Assembly (NCBI GenBank): GCA_017477435.1
Contig: JAFUVV010000047.1
Span: forward strand, 49,072 to 113,071
Origin: Prevotella sp.
GTDB lineage: Bacteria > Bacteroidota > Bacteroidia > Bacteroidales > Bacteroidaceae
Reading direction: 5' to 3'
Length of the DNA stretch: 64,000 nucleotides
The notes beneath the pieces were generated by a model. The model was not told where the DNA came from. It saw only the letters and a list, made by a program, of their open reading frames with translations, and made no database searches. Both the position numbers and the translations under genes were made by a program. Positions 52,980 to 62,589 of this stretch are shown in pieces (the first letter of the stretch is position 1; each line of letters opens with the position of its first letter).

Positions 52980-55190
52980 ATGAACCATAAATCCCTTTCC
53001 CGCTCGGTAGTGTCGCCGCTAATGGCCGTGGCATGGAACCTGGCCTTGGTATACATCATATATTTTATAGCACGTGTGGAGTATCTGCTCCTCAATCTTG
53101 ACTATTTCCGCCAGAGCATTGCCGAAGGCAGTCTGCCAAGGCTGTTCTGGGGAGGAACCGTGCTCGACACGCCAGGAATAATGTACACCAACGCCGTGTG
53201 GATACTGCTCATTCTGCTGCCGTTCCACCTGAAGGAACGCGCCGGTTACCAACGCTTCTGCAAGTGGGTGTTCATCGTTGTCAACACCATCGCCCTTGCC
53301 GCCAACCTTGCCGACTCCGTCTATTTCCGCTACACGCTGCGGCGCACGTCGTCGGAAGTGTTCGGCGAGTTCTCAGGAGAAGACAACCTCGGGCAGGTGA
53401 TGGGAGTGGAGATCGTCAATCACTGGTATCTCGTCCTGCTCGCAGCAGTACTCATCTGGGCCCTGTGGCGACTATATTTCACCCCACGCATTGACATCGC
53501 CCACCAGTCGCTGAAGAGATACTACGCCCTGCAAGTGCCCTCGCTAATCGTGGGGGCCGTGATGTGCGTCAGCGGAATACGCGGCGGACTGCTCAACCAC
53601 TGGCATCAGTATCTCCTCGCCATCCCCATCGCCTACATAGCCCACCGCCTCTATCACCACCGACGGCAGCAATTGTCAGGACTGGCACTACTCGCCGTCG
53701 CCGCTATACTGGTACTGACAGCCCCCATCGGAGGGTTCCGCCACCGCGACATACGCCCTGTAGCACTGAGCAGCGCAGCCGAATACACCAACCACCCCAC
53801 GGAGACGGCACTCGTGCTGAACACACCATTCTCCGTAATACGCACAATAGGGAAAAGCGTGTTCAACGACCCAGGCTACTTCAGCGACAAAGACGAGCTG
53901 GAAAGCATATTCACCCCCGTGCACCGACCCGACGCAAAAACAGCGGGAAGTGAAAAGAAAAAAGAGGAAACCGGACACTCTCCCGCCCTCTCACAACCCT
54001 CAGAAGGAGACTCTGGTCACAGTCTTCAACAGCCAACTGCCGACTCCAGACCATCCTCTCCCAACGTCGTGGTGATCATAATCGAAAGCTTCGGCCGCGA
54101 ATACATCGGCTCCCTCAACCACGAGATGCTCCCCGGGTACGAAGGTTACACGCCATTCACCGACTCCCTCATACAGCACAGCGCAACGTGGCGCTACTCC
54201 TTCTGCAACGGAAGAAAGTCGATCGACGGAATGCCCTCAATACTCTCCTCCATCCCGATGTTTGTGAAGCCCTTCGTACTCACGCCACAAGGCCTCAACC
54301 GAGTGAACAGCATCGCCAGCTGCCTCAAAGAGAAAGGCTACGAGACAGCCTTCTTCCACGGTGCACGCACAGGCAGCATGGGGTTCAACGCCTTTGCACA
54401 TTCAATCGGCTACGACCACTACTACGGCCGCGAAGACTTCAACAACGACAACCGCTTCCGCGGCGACGACGACTTCGACGGCTACTGGGCCATCTGGGAC
54501 GAGCCGTTCATGCAGTACTTCGCACTGAAGATGAGCGAACTGCGCCAACCCTTCACCACCGCCCTCTTCACAGCCTCAAGCCACCATCCGTTCCGCATTC
54601 CAGAGGAATATAAAACTCAATTCGAAGAAGGACCACTGCCCATCCACAAATGCATACGCTACACCGACAACGCACTGCGTCGCTTCTTCGACACCGCAAA
54701 GAAGCAACCATGGTTTGAGAACACCATCTTCGTCATCACAAGCGACCATACCAACATGTCGGCCTACGACGAATACAAGAGCGACATCGGCGGGTTCTGC
54801 TCGCCAATAATCATCTATACCCCCTCCGGCATCGTCGCCCCAGGGATGCGCGACGGCATAGCACAGCAGATAGACATCATGCCCACCGTGCTCAACCTCA
54901 CCGGCTACGACCACCCATACTGCGCCTTCGGCATCGATATTCTCAATACTCCCGCAGCCGACACATGGGCCGTGAACTATCTCAACGGCACATATCAGTA
55001 CGTCGACGGCAAATATGTCCTCCAGTTCGACGGCAAGAACGTTACAGCACTCTATCGGCTGGGCGACTGGAAAATGCAGCACAACATCGCCGGAACAGTA
55101 GCAGAGCAGCAGCAGATGGAACGACGACTGAAGGCAATCATACAGCAATACATGGACAGAATGACCGGAAATCGCCTCACAGCAGAATAG
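52980..55190 (+). CDS. LTA synthase-like sulfatase-fold membrane protein
   Basis: Protein of 736 residues: five or so N-terminal membrane helices (about 10-240) and a large periplasmic sulfatase-fold domain, as in LtaS, OpgB and phosphoethanolamine transferases. Metal-site motifs: NVVVIIIESFGREY (Glu), CNGRKSIDGMPSILSSIP (nucleophile position Ser, where LtaS has Thr), and FVITSDHTNMSAYDEY (Asp-His). Between helices and domain lies a low-complexity Ser/Pro linker (about 315-355). Gram-negative members add phosphoglycerol or phosphoethanolamine to glycans or lipids; the donor here is unknown. It follows ogt by 57 bp; the gap holds a short direct repeat (CAATCACCCATCAC). Confidence 0.85.
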   Translation: MNHKSLSRSVVSPLMAVAWNLALVYIIYFIARVEYLLLNLDYFRQSIAEGSLPRLFWGGTVLDTPGIMYTNAVWILLILLPFHLKERAGYQRFCKWVFIVVNTIALAANLADSVYFRYTLRRTSSEVFGEFSGEDNLGQVMGVEIVNHWYLVLLAAVLIWALWRLYFTPRIDIAHQSLKRYYALQVPSLIVGAVMCVSGIRGGLLNHWHQYLLAIPIAYIAHRLYHHRRQQLSGLALLAVAAILVLTAPIGGFRHRDIRPVALSSAAEYTNHPTETALVLNTPFSVIRTIGKSVFNDPGYFSDKDELESIFTPVHRPDAKTAGSEKKKEETGHSPALSQPSEGDSGHSLQQPTADSRPSSPNVVVIIIESFGREYIGSLNHEMLPGYEGYTPFTDSLIQHSATWRYSFCNGRKSIDGMPSILSSIPMFVKPFVLTPQGLNRVNSIASCLKEKGYETAFFHGARTGSMGFNAFAHSIGYDHYYGREDFNNDNRFRGDDDFDGYWAIWDEPFMQYFALKMSELRQPFTTALFTASSHHPFRIPEEYKTQFEEGPLPIHKCIRYTDNALRRFFDTAKKQPWFENTIFVITSDHTNMSAYDEYKSDIGGFCSPIIIYTPSGIVAPGMRDGIAQQIDIMPTVLNLTGYDHPYCAFGIDILNTPAADTWAVNYLNGTYQYVDGKYVLQFDGKNVTALYRLGDWKMQHNIAGTVAEQQQMERRLKAIIQQYMDRMTGNRLTAE

Positions 55191-55217
55191 TTCATAGTGC
55201 AGAATTACTTCCCTTTC

Positions 55218-55245
55218 GGTCAGTGGGTCTCACCTATGTTCGACA
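55218..55245. repeat. Dispersed GGTCAGTGGGTCTCAC repeat, copy 2
   Basis: GGTCAGTGGGTCTCAC, CTAT, GTTCGACA, matching 11556 except for the tetramer. It lies between the LTA synthase-like gene and metG. Confidence 0.5.
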
Positions 55246-55401
55246 ATTCTCATAGCGCATAGCCCATAATTGTCGTTCCCGTCATCGTTGCTCAACGCAG
55301 ATCTCGCAGATTCAGCAGATAATTTCCACTTTTAAACTTTCAACTTACAATTATCCCTGAAATTCTTCATTCTTCGTTCTTCATTCTTCATTTTCTTTAT
55401 T

Positions 55402-55409
55402 ACCTTTGC
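55402..55409 (+). promoter_or_regulatory. -7 box of metG
   Basis: TACCTTTG, giving a leader of about 55 nt to the ATG at 55469. The upstream 30 bp (CTTCATT repeats) equal the sequence before the PfkB kinase -7 box. Confidence 0.6.
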
Positions 55410-55468
55410 ACCTTGGAAATCATGTCGATACGACAGACATACCATCAGCATCACTAAAATACAGATAT

Positions 55469-57646
55469 ATGGAACAGAAGAAATTCAAGCGCACTACCGT
55501 TACCGCCGCCCTCCCCTATGCCAACGGAGGCGTGCACATCGGTCACCTCGCCGGAGTCTACGTGCCGGCCGACATCTACGTGCGATATCTCCGCCTCAAG
55601 AAGGAGGAAGTGGTATTCATCGGAGGCTCCGACGAGCACGGAGTACCCATCACCATACGCGCCAGGAAAGAGGGCATCACCCCACAGGACGTCGTCGACC
55701 GGTATCATGAGATGATACGCAACTCGTTCGAAGACTTCGGCATATCCTTCGATGTCTACTCACGTACCACGTCGAAGACACACCACAAGTTTGCCGCCGA
55801 CTTCTTTCGGAAGCTCTACGACGAAGGCAAACTCGAGGAGAAAACCACCACACAGCTCTACGACGAAGAGGCCCATCAGTTCCTCGCCGACCGCTATGTG
55901 ACAGGCGAATGCCCATACTGCCACAACGAAGGAGCCTACGGCGACCAGTGCGAGAAGTGCGGACACGACCTGAGCCCCACAGAACTCATTAACCCAAAGT
56001 CGACCATATCGGGCTCAACACCCGTCATGAAAGAGACTGTCAACTGGTATCTCCCACTCAACAAATATCAAGACTGGCTGAAAGAGTGGATTCTCGACGG
56101 ACATAAAGAGTGGCGACCCAACGTCTACGGACAGTGCAAGTCGTGGCTCGAGATGGACCTGCAGCCACGTGCCATGACACGCGACCTCGACTGGGGAATA
56201 CCCGTACCCGTGGAAGGAGCCGACGGGAAAGTGCTCTACGTATGGTTCGACGCACCCATCGGCTACATCTCCAACACGAAAGAGCTCTGCGAGCGCGACC
56301 CACAACGGTGGGGCACGTGGCAAAAATGGTGGCAGGACCCCGACACAAGACTCGTACATTTCATCGGAAAAGACAACATCGTCTTCCATTGCATCATCTT
56401 CCCCGTGATGATGAAAGCCCATGGCGACTACATAATGCCCGACAACGTGCCCGCCAACGAGTTCCTCAACCTCGAGAACGACAAGATATCAACTTCGCGC
56501 AACTGGGCCATCTGGCTCCACGAATACCTCCTCGACTTCCCGGGAAAGCAAGACGTGCTGCGATATGTGCTCACCGCCAACGCGCCTGAGACGAAGGACA
56601 ACAACTTCACATGGAAAGACTTTCAGGAGCGTAACAACTCCGAACTCGTCGCCATCTACGGCAACTTCGTAAACCGCGCCCTGCAGCTTACGAAGAAATA
56701 CTTCGGAGGCGTCGTGCCACCATGTGGCACCCTGACCGACATCGACCGCCAGGCAATCCTCGAGTTCAAGGACGTAAAGGAACGCATGGAACAGCTCCTC
56801 GACCAGTTCAAGTTCCGCGAGGCACAGAAAGAAGCCATGAACCTCGCCCGCATCGGCAACCGCTACATCACCGAAGGTGAGCCATGGAAGCTGTGGAAAG
56901 ACGTCGATGCCCAGCTCATCCAGCCCGCTGCCGAGCGCCGACCCGACGGCACACTCACCCCAGCAGCGCTCCGCAGGCAAGCCGAGGTCAACAGCCAGCT
57001 CTGCCAACAGTCGGAGGCAGCCAGCCGAGTAGCAACGATACTCTACGTATCACTGCAGCTCGTGGGCAACCTCTCCATCGCCTTCGACCCATTCCTCCCA
57101 TTCTCATCCAACCGTCTGCGCAAGATGCTTGACTTCATGACCTTCGACTGGAGCCAGCTCGGCAGCACCGACATCCTGCCCACAGGCAAGATGCTGCAAG
57201 AGCCACAGCTGCTCTTCGAAAAGATCGACGACGACGCCATCCAGGCACAGCTCGACCGCCTCGAACGCATACGCAAGGAGAACGAAGCCGCAGCCTACAA
57301 GGCAGAGCCGATAAAGAAGAATGTGGATTTCAGCGAATGGGAAAAGGTTGACATCCGCGTGGGCCACGTCGTCAGTTGCGAGAGAGTGAAGAAATCGAAG
57401 AAGCTCCTGCAGTTCCTCATCGACGACGGCACCGGCAGCCCCCGCACCATCCTTAGCGGAATAGCCGAGCACTACTCACCCGAAGAGCTCATCGGCAAAG
57501 ACATCCTCTTCATAGCCAACCTCGCCCCGCGCAAAATCATGGGCATCGAGAGCCAAGGCATGATCCTCTCTGCCGAGAACTACGACGGCACGCTAAGCGT
57601 GACAACACTGACCAAGCCCGTCAAGCCTGGCAGCAAGATTGGGTAA
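55469..57646 (+). CDS. metG: Methionine-tRNA ligase
   Basis: Class I methionyl-tRNA synthetase of 725 residues. HIGH motif at 23-26 ([10 protein letters not shown]), zinc-knuckle cysteines in [18 protein letters not shown] (about 144-161), KMSKS-equivalent [10 protein letters not shown] near residue 350. The C terminus carries the EMAP/Trbp111-like tRNA-binding domain (from [20 protein letters not shown] to the end), giving the long dimeric form. Start at 55469 ([17 protein letters not shown]) follows the -7 box at 55402; the longer frame begins upstream of the transcript start. Single gene with strong terminator. Confidence 0.97.
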   Translation: MEQKKFKRTTVTAALPYANGGVHIGHLAGVYVPADIYVRYLRLKKEEVVFIGGSDEHGVPITIRARKEGITPQDVVDRYHEMIRNSFEDFGISFDVYSRTTSKTHHKFAADFFRKLYDEGKLEEKTTTQLYDEEAHQFLADRYVTGECPYCHNEGAYGDQCEKCGHDLSPTELINPKSTISGSTPVMKETVNWYLPLNKYQDWLKEWILDGHKEWRPNVYGQCKSWLEMDLQPRAMTRDLDWGIPVPVEGADGKVLYVWFDAPIGYISNTKELCERDPQRWGTWQKWWQDPDTRLVHFIGKDNIVFHCIIFPVMMKAHGDYIMPDNVPANEFLNLENDKISTSRNWAIWLHEYLLDFPGKQDVLRYVLTANAPETKDNNFTWKDFQERNNSELVAIYGNFVNRALQLTKKYFGGVVPPCGTLTDIDRQAILEFKDVKERMEQLLDQFKFREAQKEAMNLARIGNRYITEGEPWKLWKDVDAQLIQPAAERRPDGTLTPAALRRQAEVNSQLCQQSEAASRVATILYVSLQLVGNLSIAFDPFLPFSSNRLRKMLDFMTFDWSQLGSTDILPTGKMLQEPQLLFEKIDDDAIQAQLDRLERIRKENEAAAYKAEPIKKNVDFSEWEKVDIRVGHVVSCERVKKSKKLLQFLIDDGTGSPRTILSGIAEHYSPEELIGKDILFIANLAPRKIMGIESQGMILSAENYDGTLSVTTLTKPVKPGSKIG

Positions 57647-57670
57647 CAATCACACATTATATTATATACA

Positions 57671-57709
57671 CAAGGAGTCGCTCCGCATGGAACGACTCCT
57701 TGTTTTTTT
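57671..57709 (+). terminator. Terminator of metG
   Basis: CAAGGAGTCG (57671-57680), 12-nt loop, CGACTCCTTG (57693-57702), then seven T; 24 bp after the stop. Confidence 0.92.
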
Positions 57710-57731
57710 CATCAATGCGAGTATCATTTAG

Positions 57732-57841
57732 TATCAAGCACAGATACCCATACTATCAACACCAGATAGCGACACTATCAAAAGCAGATACTACTACTAT
57801 CTGGTGCAGATAGCAAAACTATCCGTGCTTGATAGCAGGCT
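57732..57841. repeat. TATC/GATA-type 22-bp array G (5 units)
   Basis: Units start at 57732, 57754, 57776, 57798 and 57820. Each begins TATC and has GATA at position 12; other positions vary widely (for example TATCAACACCAGATAGCGAC). It lies between the convergent metG and MaoC genes, past the metG terminator. Same spacing rule as array F. Confidence 0.85.
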
Positions 57842-57906
57842 TACTCTTGCGGTATGGTTGCCTCTGACGGCATTGCTGGCGGCGACGGCATGATGCCTGT
57901 GCACGG

Positions 57907-58365
57907 TCAGACAAAATAATAGAGGAAGCTGGCGATGCCCTGGAGGGCGGGCTTGCGCTGTCCTTCTATCTCTATCTTGAAGTCGATCTCGGCTTTGCAG
58001 ATGCCACGCAGGTTCTCAATGTTGTGTAGCTTGGTGACGAGGCGTATGCGGCTGCCGGTGACGACGGGTATGCCGAACTTCATTCGGTCCATGCCGTAGT
58101 TGACGAGCATGCGTATGTTGCGCACGTCGACGATCTGGTCCCACATGTATGGCAGCAGTGAGAGGGTGAGGTAACCGTGGGCGATTGTGGTGCCGTACTG
58201 GCTTTCAGTCTTCGCCCGCTCAGTGTCGACGTGTATCCACTGATGGTCGAGAGTGGCGTCGGCAAAAAGGTTTATGCGCTCCTGGTCGACGAGCAGCCAG
58301 TCGGAAGCGCCGAGGTCTTCGCCGAGATGTGAGGCGAAATCGTCGTAAGAATTGATTACTAACAT
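57907..58365 (-). CDS. MaoC family dehydratase
   Basis: Hot-dog-fold (R)-specific enoyl-CoA hydratase-like protein of 152 residues. The hydratase-2 motif is clear: DWLLVDQERINLFADATLDHQWIHVDTERA, with catalytic Asp and His in DATLDHQWIHVD, then GTTIAHGYLTLSLLPYM. Acts on trans-2-enoyl-CoA or a related thioester; the pathway here is unknown. Start is the ATG at 58365 (MLVINSYDDF). It lies 92 bp after the AAE transporter gene and could be the last gene of that transcript. Confidence 0.9.
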   Translation of the reverse strand: MLVINSYDDFASHLGEDLGASDWLLVDQERINLFADATLDHQWIHVDTERAKTESQYGTTIAHGYLTLSLLPYMWDQIVDVRNIRMLVNYGMDRMKFGIPVVTGSRIRLVTKLHNIENLRGICKAEIDFKIEIEGQRKPALQGIASFLYYFV

Positions 58366-58457
58366 ATTTTTATAATTTATAATTCGTAATGCATAATGCA
58401 TAATAGCTTCCCGTGCGGTCTGTAGTTAAAAAGATCAACTTACTCGTAAGGGGTCAT

Positions 58458-60119
58458 TTAAACGAGCATGACGACGAGCATCTGCGCGATGATGACCCTC
58501 AGGAACATGCCGATGGGGTATACAGTTGCGTAGGCGAGGCTTGCCTTGTCGGTGGGTATGGTGTCGGTGGCGTAGCTGAGGGCCATGGGATTGGCCATCG
58601 ATCCGCAGAGGAGTCCGCATATTGTGCCGAAGTCCATCTTTCGCGTCAGTAGCGCTACTAATCCGACGATGACGACGGGCAGGAGGGTTACGGCTATTCC
58701 GATGGCGAGCCATAGGAGTCCTTCGGGACGCATGACGGTGCCGATGAGGTCTTTCCCGGCATCGAGTCCGAGGCATGCGAGGTAGAGCGACAGTCCCATC
58801 TTGCGGAGCATGAGCGATGCGGAGCGCGTGGTGTAGGAGATGAAGTGCATGCGTGGCCCGAGCGCTCCGACGATGATACCCATGATGATGGGTCCTCCGG
58901 CGATGCCAAGCCGGAGCGGATGGTCGGTGAAGGGCAGTGGGATGGGCAGTGTGCCGAGGAGGAGTCCGAGCATCATACCGAGGAATATGCTTCCGATGTT
59001 TGGCTCGCTGAGCGTCTTCACGGTGTTTCCGAAGAAGTGCTCGGTGTGGTCAATATCGTCGTGGGTGCCTACGACGGTGACTCGGTCGCCGTATTGAAGT
59101 CGCAGGTCGTCGGTGGCCAGGAGGGTGATGTCGCCGCGCATCACCCGGCTGACGTTCACTCCGTAGGCCTTGCGCAGCTGCAGCTGTCCGAGGCGCTTGC
59201 CGTTGAGCACGCGGCGGGTGATGACGAGGATGCGACTCTCCACCTTCGAGTCGAGGTGGTTCCAGTCGATGCGGTCTTGGTTCCAGTCTTTCTCCAGCCG
59301 CCGTCCAAAGAGTATCTCGAGGGTGCTCACGTCGGCGGGATTGGCCACAACCATCAGCGTGTCGTCCTTTTCCATCCGCGTCGTGGCGAGGGGTACGATC
59401 ACCTGACTGCCTCGCCAGATGCGTGAGACGATGAACTTCAGGTGGGCCATCTGCGACACTTCGGCGATGCTCTTCCCCATGATGGCAGGGTTGACGACGA
59501 CGTATTGGTCGATATGAGTATGGTTTGTCTCGTCGGGAGTCTTTGGTTTGAGGTCGTCGGGCCTGACGAAGAATCGCCGCAGTACGATGATGGCGATGAT
59601 CACTCCCACTACGCCGAAGGGATAAGTCACGGCTGTGGCCAGTGCTGCCCATTCTCCGGAGGCGCCTATCTGCTCGAGTGCTTGCTGGGCAGCACCGAGA
59701 GCCGGCGTGTTTGTTGTGGCTCCGCAGAGGATACCCACCACGTCGCCGACGGGCATCGGCGTGAGGAGAGTGATGGCCACAGCCATCGCCGTGCCAAGCA
59801 GGATGACCGCTATGCTCCATGCATTGAGCGCCACTCCCTCGTGCCGGAGGGAGCCGAAGAAGTTGGGACCCACGTGGAGGCCGAGGGTGTAGACGAAGAG
59901 CACGAGTCCGAGTGTCTCAGTATAGCGCAGCACGGTGTCGTCGATGCTCAGTCCGAAGTGTCCGGCCACGATGCCGACGAAGAACACCCATGCCACGCCG
60001 AGCGACACTCCGGAGAGCTTTATCTTGGCGAGTGCCATGCCCGCGGCAGTGATCATGCTGACGAGAATCACGCTCTGAAGGGGCGAGTGGAGGTTTAAGA
60101 TGGTGTCTATCCAGTTCAA
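58458..60119 (-). CDS. Aspartate:alanine exchanger (AAE) family transporter
   Basis: Membrane protein of 553 residues with the AAE/YidE duplication: two blocks of about five helices around two central TrkA-C (RCK-C) domains. The first block (20-185) contains GLVLFVYTLGLHVGPNFFGSLR; residues 210-375 hold the two TrkA-C domains (VVNPAIMGKSIAEVSQM and QYGDRVTVVGTHDDIDHTEHFFG); the second block starts near GSIFLGMMLGLLLG. Characterised members exchange aspartate for alanine or carry dicarboxylates; substrate not known here. The start must be TTG at 60119, because a stop lies 15 bp upstream and no ATG precedes the first helix. It is 31 bp after the kinase gene. Confidence 0.88.
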   Translation of the reverse strand: MNWIDTILNLHSPLQSVILVSMITAAGMALAKIKLSGVSLGVAWVFFVGIVAGHFGLSIDDTVLRYTETLGLVLFVYTLGLHVGPNFFGSLRHEGVALNAWSIAVILLGTAMAVAITLLTPMPVGDVVGILCGATTNTPALGAAQQALEQIGASGEWAALATAVTYPFGVVGVIIAIIVLRRFFVRPDDLKPKTPDETNHTHIDQYVVVNPAIMGKSIAEVSQMAHLKFIVSRIWRGSQVIVPLATTRMEKDDTLMVVANPADVSTLEILFGRRLEKDWNQDRIDWNHLDSKVESRILVITRRVLNGKRLGQLQLRKAYGVNVSRVMRGDITLLATDDLRLQYGDRVTVVGTHDDIDHTEHFFGNTVKTLSEPNIGSIFLGMMLGLLLGTLPIPLPFTDHPLRLGIAGGPIIMGIIVGALGPRMHFISYTTRSASLMLRKMGLSLYLACLGLDAGKDLIGTVMRPEGLLWLAIGIAVTLLPVVIVGLVALLTRKMDFGTICGLLCGSMANPMALSYATDTIPTDKASLAYATVYPIGMFLRVIIAQMLVVMLV

Positions 60120-60150
60120 GTGTGTTCTGTATTTTTATGTTTATTCTTTC

Positions 60151-60969
60151 TCACAGCACATCGAGGCTTTCCTCTATCGGTATTCCCCGATAGGGATCCT
60201 GTGCGTTGCGGTTTTTGTAGATGAGACGGTATACGGTGTCGACGGCTTCCCTGGCTGCAGCCTCAAGGGTGTCTCCGCTGAGGAGGTGGACAATCATTTC
60301 AGCGGCAAACACGTCGCCTGTCCCCGAGAACTGAATGGGCAGCTGGTCGTAGTTGATGATGAAATGGCCATCATCAGACGCATTATAGCCGACAACCGAC
60401 GGTCTGCTGTCGACCATCATGCTCGTTATTACCACCGAGGCGGCTCCTGTTGCGTGGACATCGTCGACCAGAGAGAAGGCCTCGTCGGCCGTGATGCCTT
60501 CAGAGCGATACTGTCTGCCGGCGAGCAGACAGGCTTCCGTGTAGTTTGGGAAGCACACATGTGCCACCTTGAGCATCGCCTTCATGCTGTCGACCATGGT
60601 CTCCGGCATTCCTGTGTAGAGTCGTCCTTCGTCGCCCATGATTGGGTCGACGAAGATGGGGATGCCCTTTTCCGAGAGTCCCCGGCAGAAGTCGGCCACG
60701 AGGCGGGCTTGCTCGAGCGAGGCGATGAATCCCGTTGCCACGGCATCGAAGCCGAACCCGAGCGTGCTCCACACCTTGATGGTCTGGCGGATATAGTCGG
60801 TAGTGTCGAGAAGGGCGTAGTTCTTGTATTCGAAGTTATTAGACACGAGGGCTGTAGGCAGGTTGTAGGTGACGAATCCCTCATGTGACAGGATTGGAGT
60901 CATGGCCGAGGTGGCTATCTTGCCGTAGCTCACCATGTCGCCTATCAGCAGCACTTGTTTTTTTCTCAT
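60151..60969 (-). CDS. Pyridoxamine kinase-like protein (ribokinase fold)
   Basis: Protein of 272 residues resembling PdxY/PdxK-type kinases, which phosphorylate pyridoxal-type B6 vitamers. N-terminal LLIGDMVSYGKIATSAMTPIL, central GIPIFVDPIMGDEGRLYTGMPE and FPNYTEACLLAG match this group, and the catalytic Asp is in FSGTGDVFAAEMIVHLL. ThiD-like activity is an alternative, but the YTGMPE region favours pyridoxal kinase. The ATG at 60969 is chosen; the longer reading upstream overlaps the lolE-like gene and has no family similarity. Inside the aroQ operon. Confidence 0.86.
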   Translation of the reverse strand: MRKKQVLLIGDMVSYGKIATSAMTPILSHEGFVTYNLPTALVSNNFEYKNYALLDTTDYIRQTIKVWSTLGFGFDAVATGFIASLEQARLVADFCRGLSEKGIPIFVDPIMGDEGRLYTGMPETMVDSMKAMLKVAHVCFPNYTEACLLAGRQYRSEGITADEAFSLVDDVHATGAASVVITSMMVDSRPSVVGYNASDDGHFIINYDQLPIQFSGTGDVFAAEMIVHLLSGDTLEAAAREAVDTVYRLIYKNRNAQDPYRGIPIEESLDVL

Positions 60970-61001
60970 TTCTCTTTCTTTCGGGCTCTCTTGTATGTTT
61001 T

Positions 61002-62237
61002 CTATTCGTTTATCTGCAGTCTGCGGGCGAGATATTTCACTGGATACCATGCCAACAGTGCTCCTACAGCCATCACGGTGACGAAGACGATCACGACGTC
61101 GGCGAGATGTACGCTGACCGGATAGTTCTCGATGATGAACTGCCCCTCGGTGCTGCCCATTTTCACGAGTCCGAGTGTCTGCTGGAGGTAGCACAGGAGC
61201 AGTCCGAGGGCGATGCCTATCACTGCTCCGAGGGCCGATATCATCCATCCCTCGAGCTGGAATATCTGCGTTATCTGCCGGTTTGTGGCTCCGAGGTTAC
61301 GCAGTATCTGCACGTCGTCGCGCTTGTCTATCATGAGCATCGACAGCGACCCGAAGATGTTGAAGCTTGCCACCAGGAGGATGAACGTGAGGAAGAGGTA
61401 GGCCAGCAACTTCTCTATCTGCATCACCCGGAACGTGTCTGGCTGCTGCTCGTAGCGGTCGAGCACGCGGAATCTCTCGCCGGCAATTTTCTTTATCTTC
61501 CGTTTCACCGAGCTGAGTTGCCCTGCGTTTTTCAGTTTCAGCTCGAGGGAGGTGAGCATGCCTTGTCCTTCGAACAGGTTACGGGCAAAGGATATCGACG
61601 TGAGGACGTAGCTACGGTCGTAGCGGGCTTGGTTGACCATGAAGACCACTCCTGCCGAGAGGAGCGAGTCGGTGGTGAAGTTCTCTGTGGGGTTCGACAT
61701 GTTCAGCTGTCCTTCCCGGCGTGGTGCATAGATTTTCAGATACCCGTCGTAGCGTGCGCTCATCCCCATTTCCTGCGCCATTACTACTCCTGGGATGGCA
61801 TACTGCAGTATGCCGGTGTGGAGTTGGAAGTGCCCATTGCCGAGCAGGATGTCGTTCACTCCGCACAGTTCGACGTAGTTGTCGTCGACGCCTTTCACCA
61901 TGACCGTTGCCTGCCGGTCGCCATAGACGGCGAGCGCCTGGTCTTCGTAGCATTCGGTAGCCACGTCGATTTCGCCCAGCGAGCGTATCTCTGTCAGCAC
62001 GGGGTCGTCGGCAGCGACGCTTTTTCCTTCGGCAGGCACTATTTTCAGTTCGGGGTCGAAGTTTGTGAGCAGCGAGGCGACCATGTCGGAGAATCCGTTG
62101 AACACGCTGAGCACAATCACGAGGGCCATGGTAGCGACTGCCGCGCCTGCCACCGAGATGATCGATATCAGGTTTATGACGTTGGTCTTCTTCTTTGAGA
62201 AGAGGTAACGGCGGGCTATGTAAAAGGGAAAATTCAC
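61002..62237 (-). CDS. LolC/LolE-type ABC transporter permease
   Basis: FtsX-family membrane protein of 411 residues like LolC/LolE, which extract lipoproteins for transfer to the outer membrane. The first helix follows the signature FYIARRYLFSKKKTNVINLISIISV; then come a large periplasmic domain (about 45-265) and three C-terminal helices with LRNLGATNRQITQIFQLEGWMIS. No ATPase (LolD) gene is adjacent. The start codon is GTG at 62237, overlapping the rbfA stop by four bases (GTGA), so translation is probably coupled to rbfA. Confidence 0.9.
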   Translation of the reverse strand: MNFPFYIARRYLFSKKKTNVINLISIISVAGAAVATMALVIVLSVFNGFSDMVASLLTNFDPELKIVPAEGKSVAADDPVLTEIRSLGEIDVATECYEDQALAVYGDRQATVMVKGVDDNYVELCGVNDILLGNGHFQLHTGILQYAIPGVVMAQEMGMSARYDGYLKIYAPRREGQLNMSNPTENFTTDSLLSAGVVFMVNQARYDRSYVLTSISFARNLFEGQGMLTSLELKLKNAGQLSSVKRKIKKIAGERFRVLDRYEQQPDTFRVMQIEKLLAYLFLTFILLVASFNIFGSLSMLMIDKRDDVQILRNLGATNRQITQIFQLEGWMISALGAVIGIALGLLLCYLQQTLGLVKMGSTEGQFIIENYPVSVHLADVVIVFVTVMAVGALLAWYPVKYLARRLQINE

Positions 62238-62569
62238 TTCTTCAGGAGTTCGTCGATGTGTTCGATATAGTCGAGCGAGTCGTCGATGAAGAATCTCAGT
62301 TCGGGTATGATCCTCACCTGGTTGCGTATGCGCGTACCGAGTTCGTAGCGTATGGTTTTCTCGTTGGCGTTGATGTTGGCCAGCAGTTCGTCGGCTTTCT
62401 CCGACGGGAAGATGCTCAGGTAGGCTGTGCAGATGCTGAGGTCGGGGCTCACCCGGCAGCGTGTCACGCTGACCATCACTCCGTGCATCATGCGTGTCTG
62501 GCTCTGGAAGATCAGGCTCAGCTCTTTTTGCAGCATTCGTGCAATTCTATTCTGTCGTGTCTCTTGCAT
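62234..62569 (-). CDS. rbfA: Ribosome-binding factor A
   Basis: RbfA of 111 residues, a KH-like factor needed for 16S rRNA 5' end maturation. Recognisable features: RIARMLQKELSLIFQ near the N terminus, MVSVTRCRVSPDLSICTAYLSIFP in the middle, and RIRNQVRIIPELRFFIDDSLDYIEHIDELL at the end. Located 20 bp after the methyltransferase gene and overlapping the lolE-like gene; this order is usual in Bacteroidales. Confidence 0.96.
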   Translation of the reverse strand: MQETRQNRIARMLQKELSLIFQSQTRMMHGVMVSVTRCRVSPDLSICTAYLSIFPSEKADELLANINANEKTIRYELGTRIRNQVRIIPELRFFIDDSLDYIEHIDELLKK

Positions 62570-62589
62570 TTTCTTTCCTTATTTTGCGT

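Noticed and set aside
52053-53953. Arg-rich frames overlapping the deoxyribosyltransferase, ogt and LTA synthase-like genes
   Set aside because: Out-of-frame readings of real genes.
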